DNA from: Lachnospiraceae bacterium
Lineage (GTDB): Bacteria > Bacillota > Clostridia > Lachnospirales > Lachnospiraceae
Direction: 5' to 3'
Assembly (NCBI GenBank): GCA_021200345.1
Contig: JAJQGR010000072.1
Location: 1 to 7,005, forward strand
DNA length: 7,005 nucleotides
Shown: positions 1-6,613 of the stretch, piece by piece
How positions within the stretch are numbered: position 1 is the stretch's first letter
Layout of the letters: each line of letters opens with the position of its first letter
Translations under genes and position numbers: made by a program
The notes under the pieces: generated by a model
Databases searched by the model: none
The model's input: only the letters and a program-made list of their open reading frames with translations
What the model was told of the DNA's origin: nothing

Positions 1-108
1 TATGCTGCTTGGCTCCTGAGTACCATGTTTTGAGAAAAACGACGGAAGTCAGGTAATATACAGCAGTCTCACAGAAAATGCAAGGGAAATTCTTCTCCGA
101 AGCATATT

Positions 109-1083
109 TTATGTATTCAGATAATTTTCCAAAGCGTTGATTTTATGCGTTACATTTTGCTGGATAATCAAAGCATAAATAGACGGTGCAACGTTCTTCT
201 GGAGAAGCTGATTTTGCTCTTTGAATTCTTTAACCAGCTTTTTCGCACGAGCTGAACTGAAATCCACACGTTTTAACAGGCAACACACAATAATAATGTA
301 ATCCACCAGAGAATAAAGAGTAATGTTTTGTATACCGGTTTCCTTTTCCACCCACTTTTTTAATACGGAATTAATTTTTCTGTCTTTAAAGCGCGTGTCA
401 AAAATAATATTATTATGTGCTACTGCATTGCGCAGAGACTTTATTGTATACAGCATACTGCTAAGCAAATTACGATTTGTGTCTATCGAGTTGTCAAACA
501 TATCCAACTGAAGCATAATATGTTCCCGCATAGATTCATTAAGACATTCAAAAAAACTGGCGAGATCACTGAGGTATAAAATTTCGAACACCACCCAAAG
601 AGGCACATCCTCACCACGGTTATAAAAATGACGAACCATCTGATTATCCTTTCCCTCTTCGTCATGAAACCGGGTGGATAGCTTTGAATATACAGAGTTC
701 CGCAACCGAAGTCGCTTAGACTGTAACTTCGTATTTGCCGCATTATCGCACATGCGCTCTTTATATACATAATCGAATGTACCAATCTTTAACCGATTAA
801 CAGATGCATTACATACGATATTTTTTATAGCTGTTTCAATGAACATTAAGTCAGAATACAGAGCGGCTTTCATATTGTTGTCATATTCAATTACGGCAAC
901 AACCTCACTAAAATCAGTATAAGGAATCTGACTGTTTTTATTTCTGATAAAACGATAGCCCTTATATCCATGATAATAGCCATAGCTGACCAGTTGCTGT
1001 TTTTGGTAACTACCGCTGATCTTGATATCGCAATCATTTCTTAAATGTCGCATTAAGCCATTGATTGTCTGGGGTGCGCTCAT
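109..1083 (-). CDS. Abi_2-like HEPN protein, probable abortive-infection defence gene
   Basis: A 324-residue soluble protein resembling the Abi_2 (AbiD/AbiF) family of phage abortive-infection proteins, which belong to the HEPN superfamily of often RNA-cleaving, all-helical domains. The N-terminal part has the family-like sequence QKQQLVSYGYYHGYKGYRFI (28-47). The key HEPN signature R-x4-H is present as RNAVAH (R218 to H223), after the helix SSMLYTIKSL. The rest is predicted largely helical and lacks a signal peptide or membrane segment. ATG at 1083 has AGGAAG five bases upstream. The gene is clearly AT-richer (some 60-base stretches are only 27-28% G+C by hand count) and uses more AT-rich codons than the envelope operon, suggesting horizontal transfer. 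It has its own promoter and no partner gene in the window, so it would act alone. Family placement is by motif and overall look; target and activity are unknown. Confidence 0.75.
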   Translation of the reverse strand: MSAPQTINGLMRHLRNDCDIKISGSYQKQQLVSYGYYHGYKGYRFIRNKNSQIPYTDFSEVVAVIEYDNNMKAALYSDLMFIETAIKNIVCNASVNRLKIGTFDYVYKERMCDNAANTKLQSKRLRLRNSVYSKLSTRFHDEEGKDNQMVRHFYNRGEDVPLWVVFEILYLSDLASFFECLNESMREHIMLQLDMFDNSIDTNRNLLSSMLYTIKSLRNAVAHNNIIFDTRFKDRKINSVLKKWVEKETGIQNITLYSLVDYIIIVCCLLKRVDFSSARAKKLVKEFKEQNQLLQKNVAPSIYALIIQQNVTHKINALENYLNT

Positions 1084-1113
1084 TAGAACTTCCTTTCTTA
1101 GAAGAACGGGCTA

Positions 1114-1142
1114 ATTATAACAGGGAAATGACAGGGTGTGAG
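1114..1142 (-). promoter_or_regulatory. Extended -10 promoter for the Abi-like gene
   Basis: On the minus strand a perfect TATAAT (1119-1114) is preceded by TG plus one base (extended -10) and, at a 17-base spacing, by CTCACA (1142-1137; four of six matches to TTGACA). Predicted start is near 1107, leaving a leader of about 24 bases containing AGGAAG. It lies in the 82-base gap after the S41 gene, so the Abi-like gene can be expressed independently. Confidence 0.7.
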
Positions 1143-1165
1143 ATACCGGTTCCCTGCCCGGGAAG

Positions 1166-2398
1166 CTACTCCTCCATCAAGCCTTTCAGCGTTTCCACCG
1201 CTTTTTCCAGCTGATTGTCCGTTCCATCTTCCAGATAGGCGTCCACATCCAGCTCCACCTCCACATCCGGAGTGATGCCGGTGCCGTGGATATTCACCCC
1301 GCTGGGCGTATAATAGGCGCTGGTAGTCAGCTTCACTGTGGAGCCGTCGGTGAGGGTGCGGACTGTCTGCACAATCCCCTTGCCAAAGGTGGTGGTACCC
1401 ACCACGGTGGCTTTCCTGTGATCCTTCAGGGCGCCGGTCAGCACCTCGGCGGCACTGGCGGAATTTTCATTGACTAACAGCACGATGGGAAGCTCCAGCT
1501 CCCGCTCGGCGCCGGAGGAGTATTCCTCCCGGTTGCCCTCCTTATCCTCCGTATACAGGATCAGGCCCTCGCCCAGCATCATGTCCGCGATCTCCACCAC
1601 AGAATACAGACTGCCGCCGGGATTATCCCGCAAATCCAGGATCAGACCCCGGGCGCCGTCCGCCTGCAGCTGATCCAGCGCTTCCTCAAACTGCTCCACG
1701 GTAACGTCGTCAAATTCTGTCAGCTGAATGTAGGCCATGTCATCCTCCAGAAGCTCATAGGTCACGGTGACGGTCTCAATCTTGCGCCGCTGCACATCAA
1801 TATCCAGAAGCTCCTCTCCCCGCAGTACGGTAACAGTCACCCAGGTGCCCTCATCACCCTTGATGAGCGCTACCACCTGACTGGAATCCATGCCCAGTAC
1901 ATCCTCGCCATCCACCGCGTAGATCACATCCCCGGCCTGAAATCCGGCTTCCTGGGCCGGCGTTCCCTCAATGACGCCGGTGATCTTCACATAGCCGGTC
2001 TCGGAATCCTGCTGCACATAAGCGCCGATCCCGTAATAGACGCCCTCCGTACTCTCCAGAAGCTCCTCTGTCTCTTCTATTGTATAATAGGTAGAATAAA
2101 CATCCCCCAGAGAATCCAGAAGCCCCGTAAAGACGCCGTCCGCCAGGGTCTCATTATCCACCTCATCCAGATAATAAAGATTTTTGATCATGGTCTCCAC
2201 TGTTTTCAGCTTGGAGATAAATTCAGAATCGATAAAACTGTCCTCTGAGGAAGAAACATTGTAGCTGTAGGTAGAGACAGCGCTGCTCTGGTCAAGGTAG
2301 TAGCCTCCTGCAACCACCAGGGAAGCCAGCCCGGCGCCAATTAAAATGCCCGCCACCAGATACAGCGCTTTGGAAAAGCCATGATTTTTTTCTTTCAT
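1166..2398 (-). CDS. Membrane-anchored C-terminal processing protease (S41, PDZ)
   Basis: A 410-residue CtpA/CtpB-type serine protease acting on the outer face of the membrane. Residues 11-32 are an uncleaved-looking membrane anchor, followed by a Ser-rich linker (38-54). A PDZ domain spans about 117-205 (GIGAYVQQ; PAQEAGFQAGDVIYAVDG). The protease core is about 210-385 with LILDLRDNPGG at 252-262. The catalytic residues fit the family spacing: S315 in NENSASAAE, K340 in FGKG and Q344, a Ser-Lys dyad with 25 residues between them. The ATG at 2398 follows AGAGGTGG, and only 14 bases separate it from the M23 gene, so the two are cotranscribed. In B. subtilis ctpB likewise lies next to ftsEX; here it may process the M23 hydrolase or a division or sporulation substrate (inference). 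A short TTCCC/GGGAA stem follows the stop, without a T-run. Confidence 0.93.
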   Translation of the reverse strand: MKEKNHGFSKALYLVAGILIGAGLASLVVAGGYYLDQSSAVSTYSYNVSSSEDSFIDSEFISKLKTVETMIKNLYYLDEVDNETLADGVFTGLLDSLGDVYSTYYTIEETEELLESTEGVYYGIGAYVQQDSETGYVKITGVIEGTPAQEAGFQAGDVIYAVDGEDVLGMDSSQVVALIKGDEGTWVTVTVLRGEELLDIDVQRRKIETVTVTYELLEDDMAYIQLTEFDDVTVEQFEEALDQLQADGARGLILDLRDNPGGSLYSVVEIADMMLGEGLILYTEDKEGNREEYSSGAERELELPIVLLVNENSASAAEVLTGALKDHRKATVVGTTTFGKGIVQTVRTLTDGSTVKLTTSAYYTPSGVNIHGTGITPDVEVELDVDAYLEDGTDNQLEKAVETLKGLMEE

Positions 2399-2412
2399 AA
2401 TCCACCTCTTAC

Positions 2413-3624
2413 TTAACTCAGGTAGTCCCAGGGATTTACATACGAACCATTCAGACGAACGCTGAAATGCAGATGGTTGCCGGTGGAGCTTCCGGTGGTG
2501 CCCACCGCCGCGATCAGGTCTCCCTTGCTGACGGCATCCCCGGCGGATACATACAGCTTGGAGGCGTGCATATAAATGGTATACAGATTATCCCCATGAT
2601 CGATCATCACATAGTTGCCCATGGACCAGTTGTAGGCAGCCGCCACCACGGTCCCGCCGTAGGCCGCCAGAATGGAGGACCCCTCATTGGCCGCCATGTC
2701 CACGCCGTTATGGAATTTTGTCACTCCCGTAAAGGGATCCGAACGATAGCCATAGTCTGAGGAAATCGTGATGTAATTGGGGCAGGGCCAGCAGAAGGTG
2801 CCTCCGTCGTAGCTGGCTGTGCTGGTGATCTTCTCGATCTCCGCCTCCAGCTGTTCGATCAGGGAGGTCTGGTATTCCAGGTCCGCCTCCAGCTCCGTGA
2901 TCGTGGACTCCGTGGAATTGATGTCGGACTGGTAGGCCGCCAGGTCCTGAGCCTTCTGGGCTCTGAGGGTTTCCAGGCTCGCCTCCTCCTGGGCCAGGGC
3001 TTCCTTTGCCGCTTCCAGCGTGGCCTGTTCCTCCTCCAGCTGCTCTTTTACCAGCTCCACATACTGTCTCTGTAAAATATAGGTCTGAAGCATTTCATAA
3101 TCATACGTGGCTAACTGCTCCGCATACTCCGCCCGATTGAGCATATCGGAAAAGTTTCCCGCCGCCAGGATGGTCTCCAGGTAGCTGGTGGTCTCCATCT
3201 CATACATGTATTGTATGCGGATACACATGCTCGCATACTGCTCCTGTTCCTGGGCAAGGGCCTCCTCCAGCTCAGCCTCCCGCTCAGCAATTTCATTTTC
3301 CTTCTCGGAAATCAGAGAGCTGTAGGCCGAAATTTTATCCGTCAGTTCCGAGATGGAGCTGTCCACACTTTGAATATACGAGCTCAGATCGCTCTTTTTT
3401 TCCTGAAGATCCGCCACCATGGACTCCAGATCAGATATGGAATTTTTGATATTTTCCTGTTCCTGCTGAGCCGCCGAAATTTCCTGCTGCTTGGCCGCCA
3501 CCGCGGCCTGATCTACTTCGGACAGGTTGGTGGCTTTCACAGACGCAAAGCCAAAGCTTCCCGCCGTCATGCCAAGCGCCAGAAGCGCCGTCAGCACAGG
3601 CTTCATCCATCGATATGCTTTCAT
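2413..3624 (-). CDS. Secreted coiled-coil M23 murein endopeptidase (EnvC/PcsB-like)
   Basis: A 403-residue exported peptidoglycan hydrolase and the likely effector of FtsEX. Residues 1-31 form a signal peptide (basic start, hydrophobic LTALLALGMTAG, probable cleavage after SVKA). Long coiled coils span about 38-130 and 185-268, flanking a less charged segment (about 132-182, IRIQYMYEMETTSYLETILA) that resembles the PcsB/CwlO-type coiled-coil module. The C-terminal LytM domain (about 278-400) keeps the zinc and catalytic residues: H305 and D309 in HNGVD, H353 in MHAS, and H384/H386 in HLHF. It is therefore an active-looking enzyme, unlike EnvC, which only activates amidases. ATG at 3624 has AGGA eight bases upstream. 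Pneumococcal PcsB (CHAP) and B. subtilis CwlO (NlpC/P60) fill the same place with other catalytic domains. An unusual CWPC lies at 278-281. Confidence 0.9.
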   Translation of the reverse strand: MKAYRWMKPVLTALLALGMTAGSFGFASVKATNLSEVDQAAVAAKQQEISAAQQEQENIKNSISDLESMVADLQEKKSDLSSYIQSVDSSISELTDKISAYSSLISEKENEIAEREAELEEALAQEQEQYASMCIRIQYMYEMETTSYLETILAAGNFSDMLNRAEYAEQLATYDYEMLQTYILQRQYVELVKEQLEEEQATLEAAKEALAQEEASLETLRAQKAQDLAAYQSDINSTESTITELEADLEYQTSLIEQLEAEIEKITSTASYDGGTFCWPCPNYITISSDYGYRSDPFTGVTKFHNGVDMAANEGSSILAAYGGTVVAAAYNWSMGNYVMIDHGDNLYTIYMHASKLYVSAGDAVSKGDLIAAVGTTGSSTGNHLHFSVRLNGSYVNPWDYLS

Positions 3625-3641
3625 GCCTTATTTCCTGATAC

Positions 3642-4541
3642 TCAGACCCTCAAATGCTTCCGGCAGGTGAACACGCTTCCGAAGAAGCCGATCCCCACTC
3701 CGATGGCCAGAGAAACCGGCACCAGAAGCTGAAACACCTCCGTCACATCCAGAAAGCCCAGCAGACTGCTGAGAGAGGAAAATCTGGTGACGATGGCGAT
3801 AATCACGTTATTGTATACAAAATACAACGCCACCAGCGGAATGGCCGCGCCGATCAGGCCGATCAGCACTCCTTCGATAATAAACGGAAACCGGACGAAA
3901 AAGTCTGTGGCCCCGATATATTTCATAATATTGATCTCTTCCTTGCGGATGGAAATACCGATGGTGATGGTATTGCTGATCAGGAACACACTCACTAAAA
4001 ACAGAATGCCGATGATGCCCACAGTAGCAACCCCTACCAGAGAATTCAGACTGCCCAGCGTACTGGCTGCCAGCTCGCTCTTATTGACCCGGCGCACAAT
4101 CTCTTTTCCCTCAAGGAACTCCACCAGCTCGCTTTGCAGGGACACGTCATTCATATAGATGGTCAGGCTGGCCGAATCCGCCAGCGGATTGTCCACAAAA
4201 CCGTCCAGGTAATCGGTCACCCCCAGCTCCTCAGCGAACGACTCCCAGGCTTCCTCCGCGGAGGTATAATCCACATGGTCCACCTCATCCCGCAGGATCA
4301 GCTGGTCCCGCAGATTGAGCATTTCCTCCTCCGTGGTACCCGACTGAAAAAACACCGTCACGGAAATCTCTCTTTGCACATTATTGACAATGTACTGAAG
4401 ATTCAGCAAAATAGCCGCGAACGCGCCAAGGAGAAACAGACAGGCGCTGATGGTGGCCACACTGGCCAGCGTGTACCATTTGTTGCGGAAAAGGCTTTTA
4501 AAGCCCTCTTTGATTGTATATCCCAGCGAACTAAATCTCAT
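3642..4541 (-). CDS. ftsX: Cell-division membrane protein FtsX
   Basis: FtsX is the membrane partner of FtsE; its large extracellular loop contacts the coiled coil of the murein hydrolase it controls. From the ATG at 4541 the protein has 299 residues, the usual length for Gram-positive FtsX. The N-terminus MRFSSLGYTIKEGFKSLFRN is typical. Four membrane segments are visible at about 25-48, 168-190, 218-243 and 270-292, with an extracellular domain at about 49-165. The conserved cytoplasmic motif RKEEINIMKYIGAT is at 199-212. A GTG at 4568 would add nine residues (MSTKRENTI) but lacks a good ribosome site, so the ATG is preferred. The gene overlaps ftsE by 11 bases, which suggests translational coupling, and is followed after 17 bases by the M23 hydrolase gene. 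Confidence 0.95.
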   Translation of the reverse strand: MRFSSLGYTIKEGFKSLFRNKWYTLASVATISACLFLLGAFAAILLNLQYIVNNVQREISVTVFFQSGTTEEEMLNLRDQLILRDEVDHVDYTSAEEAWESFAEELGVTDYLDGFVDNPLADSASLTIYMNDVSLQSELVEFLEGKEIVRRVNKSELAASTLGSLNSLVGVATVGIIGILFLVSVFLISNTITIGISIRKEEINIMKYIGATDFFVRFPFIIEGVLIGLIGAAIPLVALYFVYNNVIIAIVTRFSSLSSLLGFLDVTEVFQLLVPVSLAIGVGIGFFGSVFTCRKHLRV

Positions 4542-5277
4542 AATCGTATTCTCCCGCTTCGTACTCACCGTACTCGATGTCGCTCTCGATCACGCCCTTG
4601 TGCACAGTGATCACCCTTTTATGCATCTGATCCACGATCTCTCTGTTATGGGTCACCACCACCACCGTGGTGCCCCGCTTGTTGAACTCATTTAACAGGC
4701 GCATGATCTCCTGGCTGTTGGCCGGGTCCAGATTGCCCGTGGGCTCGTCGCAGAGCAGAATCTCCGGCTTATTGACCAGCGCCCGGGCCAGGGCCACCCT
4801 CTGCTGCTCTCCGCCGGAAAGATGCCTGGGTTTGGCCTTATATTTGCCGGCCAGACCCACATATTTCAGAATCGCCGGTACGCTTTTATGCATTTTCGCG
4901 CTGGGTACCTGGGTCACTCTCTGGGCGAAGGCCACATTTTCATACACATTCATATCCTTCAGAAGACGGAAATCCTGAAAAACCACGCCCAGACGGCGGC
5001 GAAACGCTGGCACCCTCCTGTGCTTCATGGTGGACAGATTTTCCCCCAGCACATAGACGCCGCCCTTGGTCGCCACGATCTCCCGCAGCAAAAGTTTAAT
5101 CAGTGTGGATTTGCCGGAGCCGCTGGCCCCGACGATGAACACAAATTCTCCCCGTTTAATTCGCAGTGATACATTTTTTAAGACGGGAGCATTGGTGTAG
5201 ACATGGGTGACATTATCAAGGACAATCACGTCATCCTCTTCCAGCAGTACTGTATCTTTTAATCCTTTTTTTCTCAA
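4531..5277 (-). CDS. ftsE: Cell-division ABC transporter ATP-binding protein FtsE
   Basis: FtsE is the cytoplasmic ATPase that pairs with FtsX and drives activation of a murein hydrolase across the membrane. All ABC motifs are intact: Walker A GASGSGKST (residues 50-58), Q-loop at Q101 (VVFQDFRLL), signature LSGGEQQR (153-160), Walker B ILLCDEP (173-179) with catalytic E178, and the switch histidine H210 (VVVVTHN). The start is TTG at 5277, with GAGGA eight bases upstream. A GTG at 5229 (codon 17) also has AGAGGA just before it and would give 232 residues beginning IVLDNV, nearer to the usual FtsE length of about 220-230; I keep TTG because its ribosome-site spacing is better. The C-terminus carries an acidic, tyrosine-rich tail (IEYGEYEAGEYDYEI). 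The gene is first in the operon behind the promoter at 5342-5370, and its end overlaps ftsX. Confidence 0.95.
   Translation of the reverse strand: MRKKGLKDTVLLEEDDVIVLDNVTHVYTNAPVLKNVSLRIKRGEFVFIVGASGSGKSTLIKLLLREIVATKGGVYVLGENLSTMKHRRVPAFRRRLGVVFQDFRLLKDMNVYENVAFAQRVTQVPSAKMHKSVPAILKYVGLAGKYKAKPRHLSGGEQQRVALARALVNKPEILLCDEPTGNLDPANSQEIMRLLNEFNKRGTTVVVVTHNREIVDQMHKRVITVHKGVIESDIEYGEYEAGEYDYEI
4551..4555 (-). promoter_or_regulatory. Ribosome binding site deciding the ftsX start
   Basis: GGGAG on the minus strand lies inside the ftsE coding end, nine bases before the ATG at 4541. The alternative GTG start at 4568 has no comparable site before it. This supports translation of ftsX from the ATG, coupled to ftsE. 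Confidence 0.55.
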
Positions 5278-5299
5278 ATCTCAGTTCCTCATTTCTGAA

Positions 5300-5344
5300 A
5301 ATACCCGCGCAGAAAAGTTGTACAAACCGTTTCGCCCGGGTATT
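5300..5344. repeat. 8-bp inverted repeat overlapping the ftsEX -10 box
   Basis: AATACCCG (5300-5307) and CGGGTATT (5337-5344) are exact reverse complements with a 29-base loop. One arm covers half of the -10 hexamer. RNA started at the ftsEX promoter would lack that arm, whereas read-through RNA from the regulator gene would contain both and end the stem in CGGGTATTTT, a poor terminator. It could be an operator, a weak terminator for read-through, or chance. Confidence 0.4.
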
Positions 5345-5370
5345 CTACCATAACTATTCACACTGGTCAA
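5342..5370 (-). promoter_or_regulatory. Strong sigma-A type promoter for the ftsEX operon
   Basis: On the minus strand TTGACC (5370-5365) and TAGAAT (5347-5342) are separated by exactly 17 bases, and a TG sits one base before the -10 (extended -10). This is five of six matches to each consensus hexamer. The -35 box overlaps the TGA stop of the upstream regulator gene. Transcription would start near 5335, giving a leader of about 58 bases before the TTG start of ftsE. Confidence 0.75.
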
Positions 5371-6449
5371 TCCATCTTCTCCATGTACTTCATATACTTC
5401 ACTACCATCAGCGCGATGCGGAAAGTAATCGCGTCCTCAAAGACCCTCAGATCCAGACCGGTGGTCTTCTGCAGCTTATCCAGCCGGTATACAAGCGTAT
5501 TGCGGTGAATGAAAAGCTGCCGGGAGGTCTCCGACACATTCAGACTGTTCTCAAAGAACTTATTGATCGTGGTCAGCGTCTCCTCATCAAAGTCGTCAAT
5601 GGACCGGCCTCCGAAAATCTCGCGGATAAACATCTTGCAAAGAGGAATGGGAAGCTGATAAATCAGACGCCCGATGCCCAGCTCGCTGTAGGCCACCACC
5701 TCTTTTTCTTCAAAAAAGATCTTCCCCACATCCAGGGCCATCTTTGCCTCCTTGTAGGAACGGCTGACGTCCTTGATCTCCCCGACAGCGGTGCCGTAGG
5801 CAATATGAACGTTCTTTACTCCTTCCCTGGTCAGGCTGCGAATCACATTGGCCGCGTATTTGTCAATCTCAGCGTTGGTCTCATTCTCTCCCAGATCTTT
5901 GATGATGATCACGTCTTTCTCATCCACGGCGGTGATAAATTCCCGCGGACTGCTGCCCAGAGCTGTCCTGGCAAGATCCAGCATATTCATCTCCCTGCTG
6001 TTGTCCGCCTGGACGATCAGCACCGTGCGGCGCTGCTCAAAGGGCATGTGCAGCTTCTTCGACCGGCTGTAGATGTCCACCAGAAGCAGATTATCCAGCA
6101 GAAGGTTTTTGACAAAGTTGTCCTTGTCAAAGCGTTCCTTATAGGCCACCAGCAGACTCTGAATCTGGAATGCGCTCATCTTGCCGATCATGTAGGCGGT
6201 ATCCCCGGTGCCCTGCACAATCAGAATATATTCCAGCTGATATTCGTCATAAATTTTAAAATACTGGTGCCCAGCTACCTCCTGGGACTCCGCCGGAGAT
6301 TTGGCAAACTCCGCGCAGCGTGCCGCGCATTCTCTCATATCATCGGTGGAGGCAATCTCCTTACCGTCAATGTCCATGACGGCCAGCTCCACACGGCCGA
6401 TATTTTTCAGCCCGTCGATTGTATTCTGCAGTATTTGGTTGGATATCAT
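5367..6449 (-). CDS. CdaR/PucR-type transcriptional regulator
   Basis: A 360-residue cytoplasmic regulator of the CdaR (sugar-diacid regulator) type. Roughly residues 4-130 resemble the putative diacid-recognition domain (MISNQILQNTIDGL at the start, then ELAVMDIDGKEIAST); about 140-255 fit the GGDEF-like middle domain; about 290-352 are the PucR-type C-terminal helix-turn-helix, with the characteristic NVSETSRQLFIHRNTLVYRL followed by KLQKTTGLDLRVFEDAITF. The ATG is preceded by GGGGAA at a 9-10 base spacing, and an in-frame TAA lies seven codons upstream, which fixes the start. Known relatives activate diacid, glycerate or purine catabolism genes, but no such gene lies here; the next gene is ftsE. 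The signal is therefore unknown. It sits behind a structured leader, and its stop codon overlaps the downstream promoter. Family assignment is firm, target and ligand are not. Confidence 0.88.
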   Translation of the reverse strand: MISNQILQNTIDGLKNIGRVELAVMDIDGKEIASTDDMRECAARCAEFAKSPAESQEVAGHQYFKIYDEYQLEYILIVQGTGDTAYMIGKMSAFQIQSLLVAYKERFDKDNFVKNLLLDNLLLVDIYSRSKKLHMPFEQRRTVLIVQADNSREMNMLDLARTALGSSPREFITAVDEKDVIIIKDLGENETNAEIDKYAANVIRSLTREGVKNVHIAYGTAVGEIKDVSRSYKEAKMALDVGKIFFEEKEVVAYSELGIGRLIYQLPIPLCKMFIREIFGGRSIDDFDEETLTTINKFFENSLNVSETSRQLFIHRNTLVYRLDKLQKTTGLDLRVFEDAITFRIALMVVKYMKYMEKMD

Positions 6450-6492
6450 ATCGTTATTTCCCCATTCTTATTTTCTTCTTTTCGCACTGTTC

Positions 6493-6512
6493 GTCCGATG
6501 CGATTCGCGGAC
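6493..6512. repeat. Short hairpin closing the structured region
   Basis: GTCCG (6493-6497) and CGGAC (6508-6512) are reverse complements with a 10-base interior that contains a smaller GCG/CGC pairing. It lies one base from the long stem at 6514. By itself it could be chance; its placement at the end of a tiled series is the reason to list it. Confidence 0.4.
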
Positions 6513-6513
6513 G

Positions 6514-6593
6514 CTGTCCCCACATGCGCAATCTCGCCCGCTTCGCGTGCTTTCCCGCCCCTGACGGGGCTAAGATTGCTTATGTGGGGGCAG
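6514..6593. repeat. Long imperfect inverted repeat with branched apex
   Basis: Two 21-base arms (6514-6534 and 6573-6593) pair at 18 Watson-Crick positions; on the plus-strand reading two more are G-T wobbles and one is a mismatch. Core shared blocks are CCCCACAT and GCAATCT with their complements. The apex holds two further hairpins: GCCCC-TGAC-GGGGC (6557-6570) and CGC-TTC-GCG (6539-6547). As RNA this is a three-way junction. No T-tract follows on either side. Confidence 0.75.
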
Positions 6594-6610
6594 TGACTGA
6601 TTCTCAGTCA
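6594..6610. repeat. Perfect 7-bp hairpin
   Basis: TGACTGA (6594-6600) and TCAGTCA (6604-6610) are exact reverse complements around a 3-base loop (GAA when read as minus-strand RNA). It fills the space between the two larger inverted repeats, directly abutting the one at 6514-6593. Confidence 0.7.
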
Positions 6611-6613
6611 TCC

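Noticed and set aside
1..108. Search for a terminator or gene end at the left edge
   Set aside because: Only tiny stems (CTTC-GGA-GAAG; GAC-TTCC-GTC before a short T run near 35-40) and an open frame of ten codons from the edge ending at TGA 31-33. None is strong enough to call.
483..785. Second minus-strand frame inside the Abi-like gene
   Set aside because: Lies wholly within the better-supported 324-residue gene in another frame; no ribosome site or motif.
1150..1164. TTCCC/GGGAA hairpin right after the S41 stop as a terminator
   Set aside because: The stem is only 5 bp and no T-tract follows on the minus strand. I see no clear terminator between the S41 gene and the Abi promoter.
3211..3732. 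Plus-strand open frame opposite the start of the M23 gene
   Set aside because: Antisense shadow of the coiled-coil coding region and of the ftsX end; low-complexity translation, no domain.
4134..4610. Plus-strand open frames across the ftsE/ftsX junction
   Set aside because: They mirror strongly conserved genes on the minus strand and give no protein-like pattern.
5505..6596. Long plus-strand open frame of 363 codons opposite the regulator gene
   Set aside because: It is antisense to a well-supported CdaR-type gene, is rich in His, Gln and Leu as expected for a mirrored frame, and shows no recognisable domain or ribosome site.
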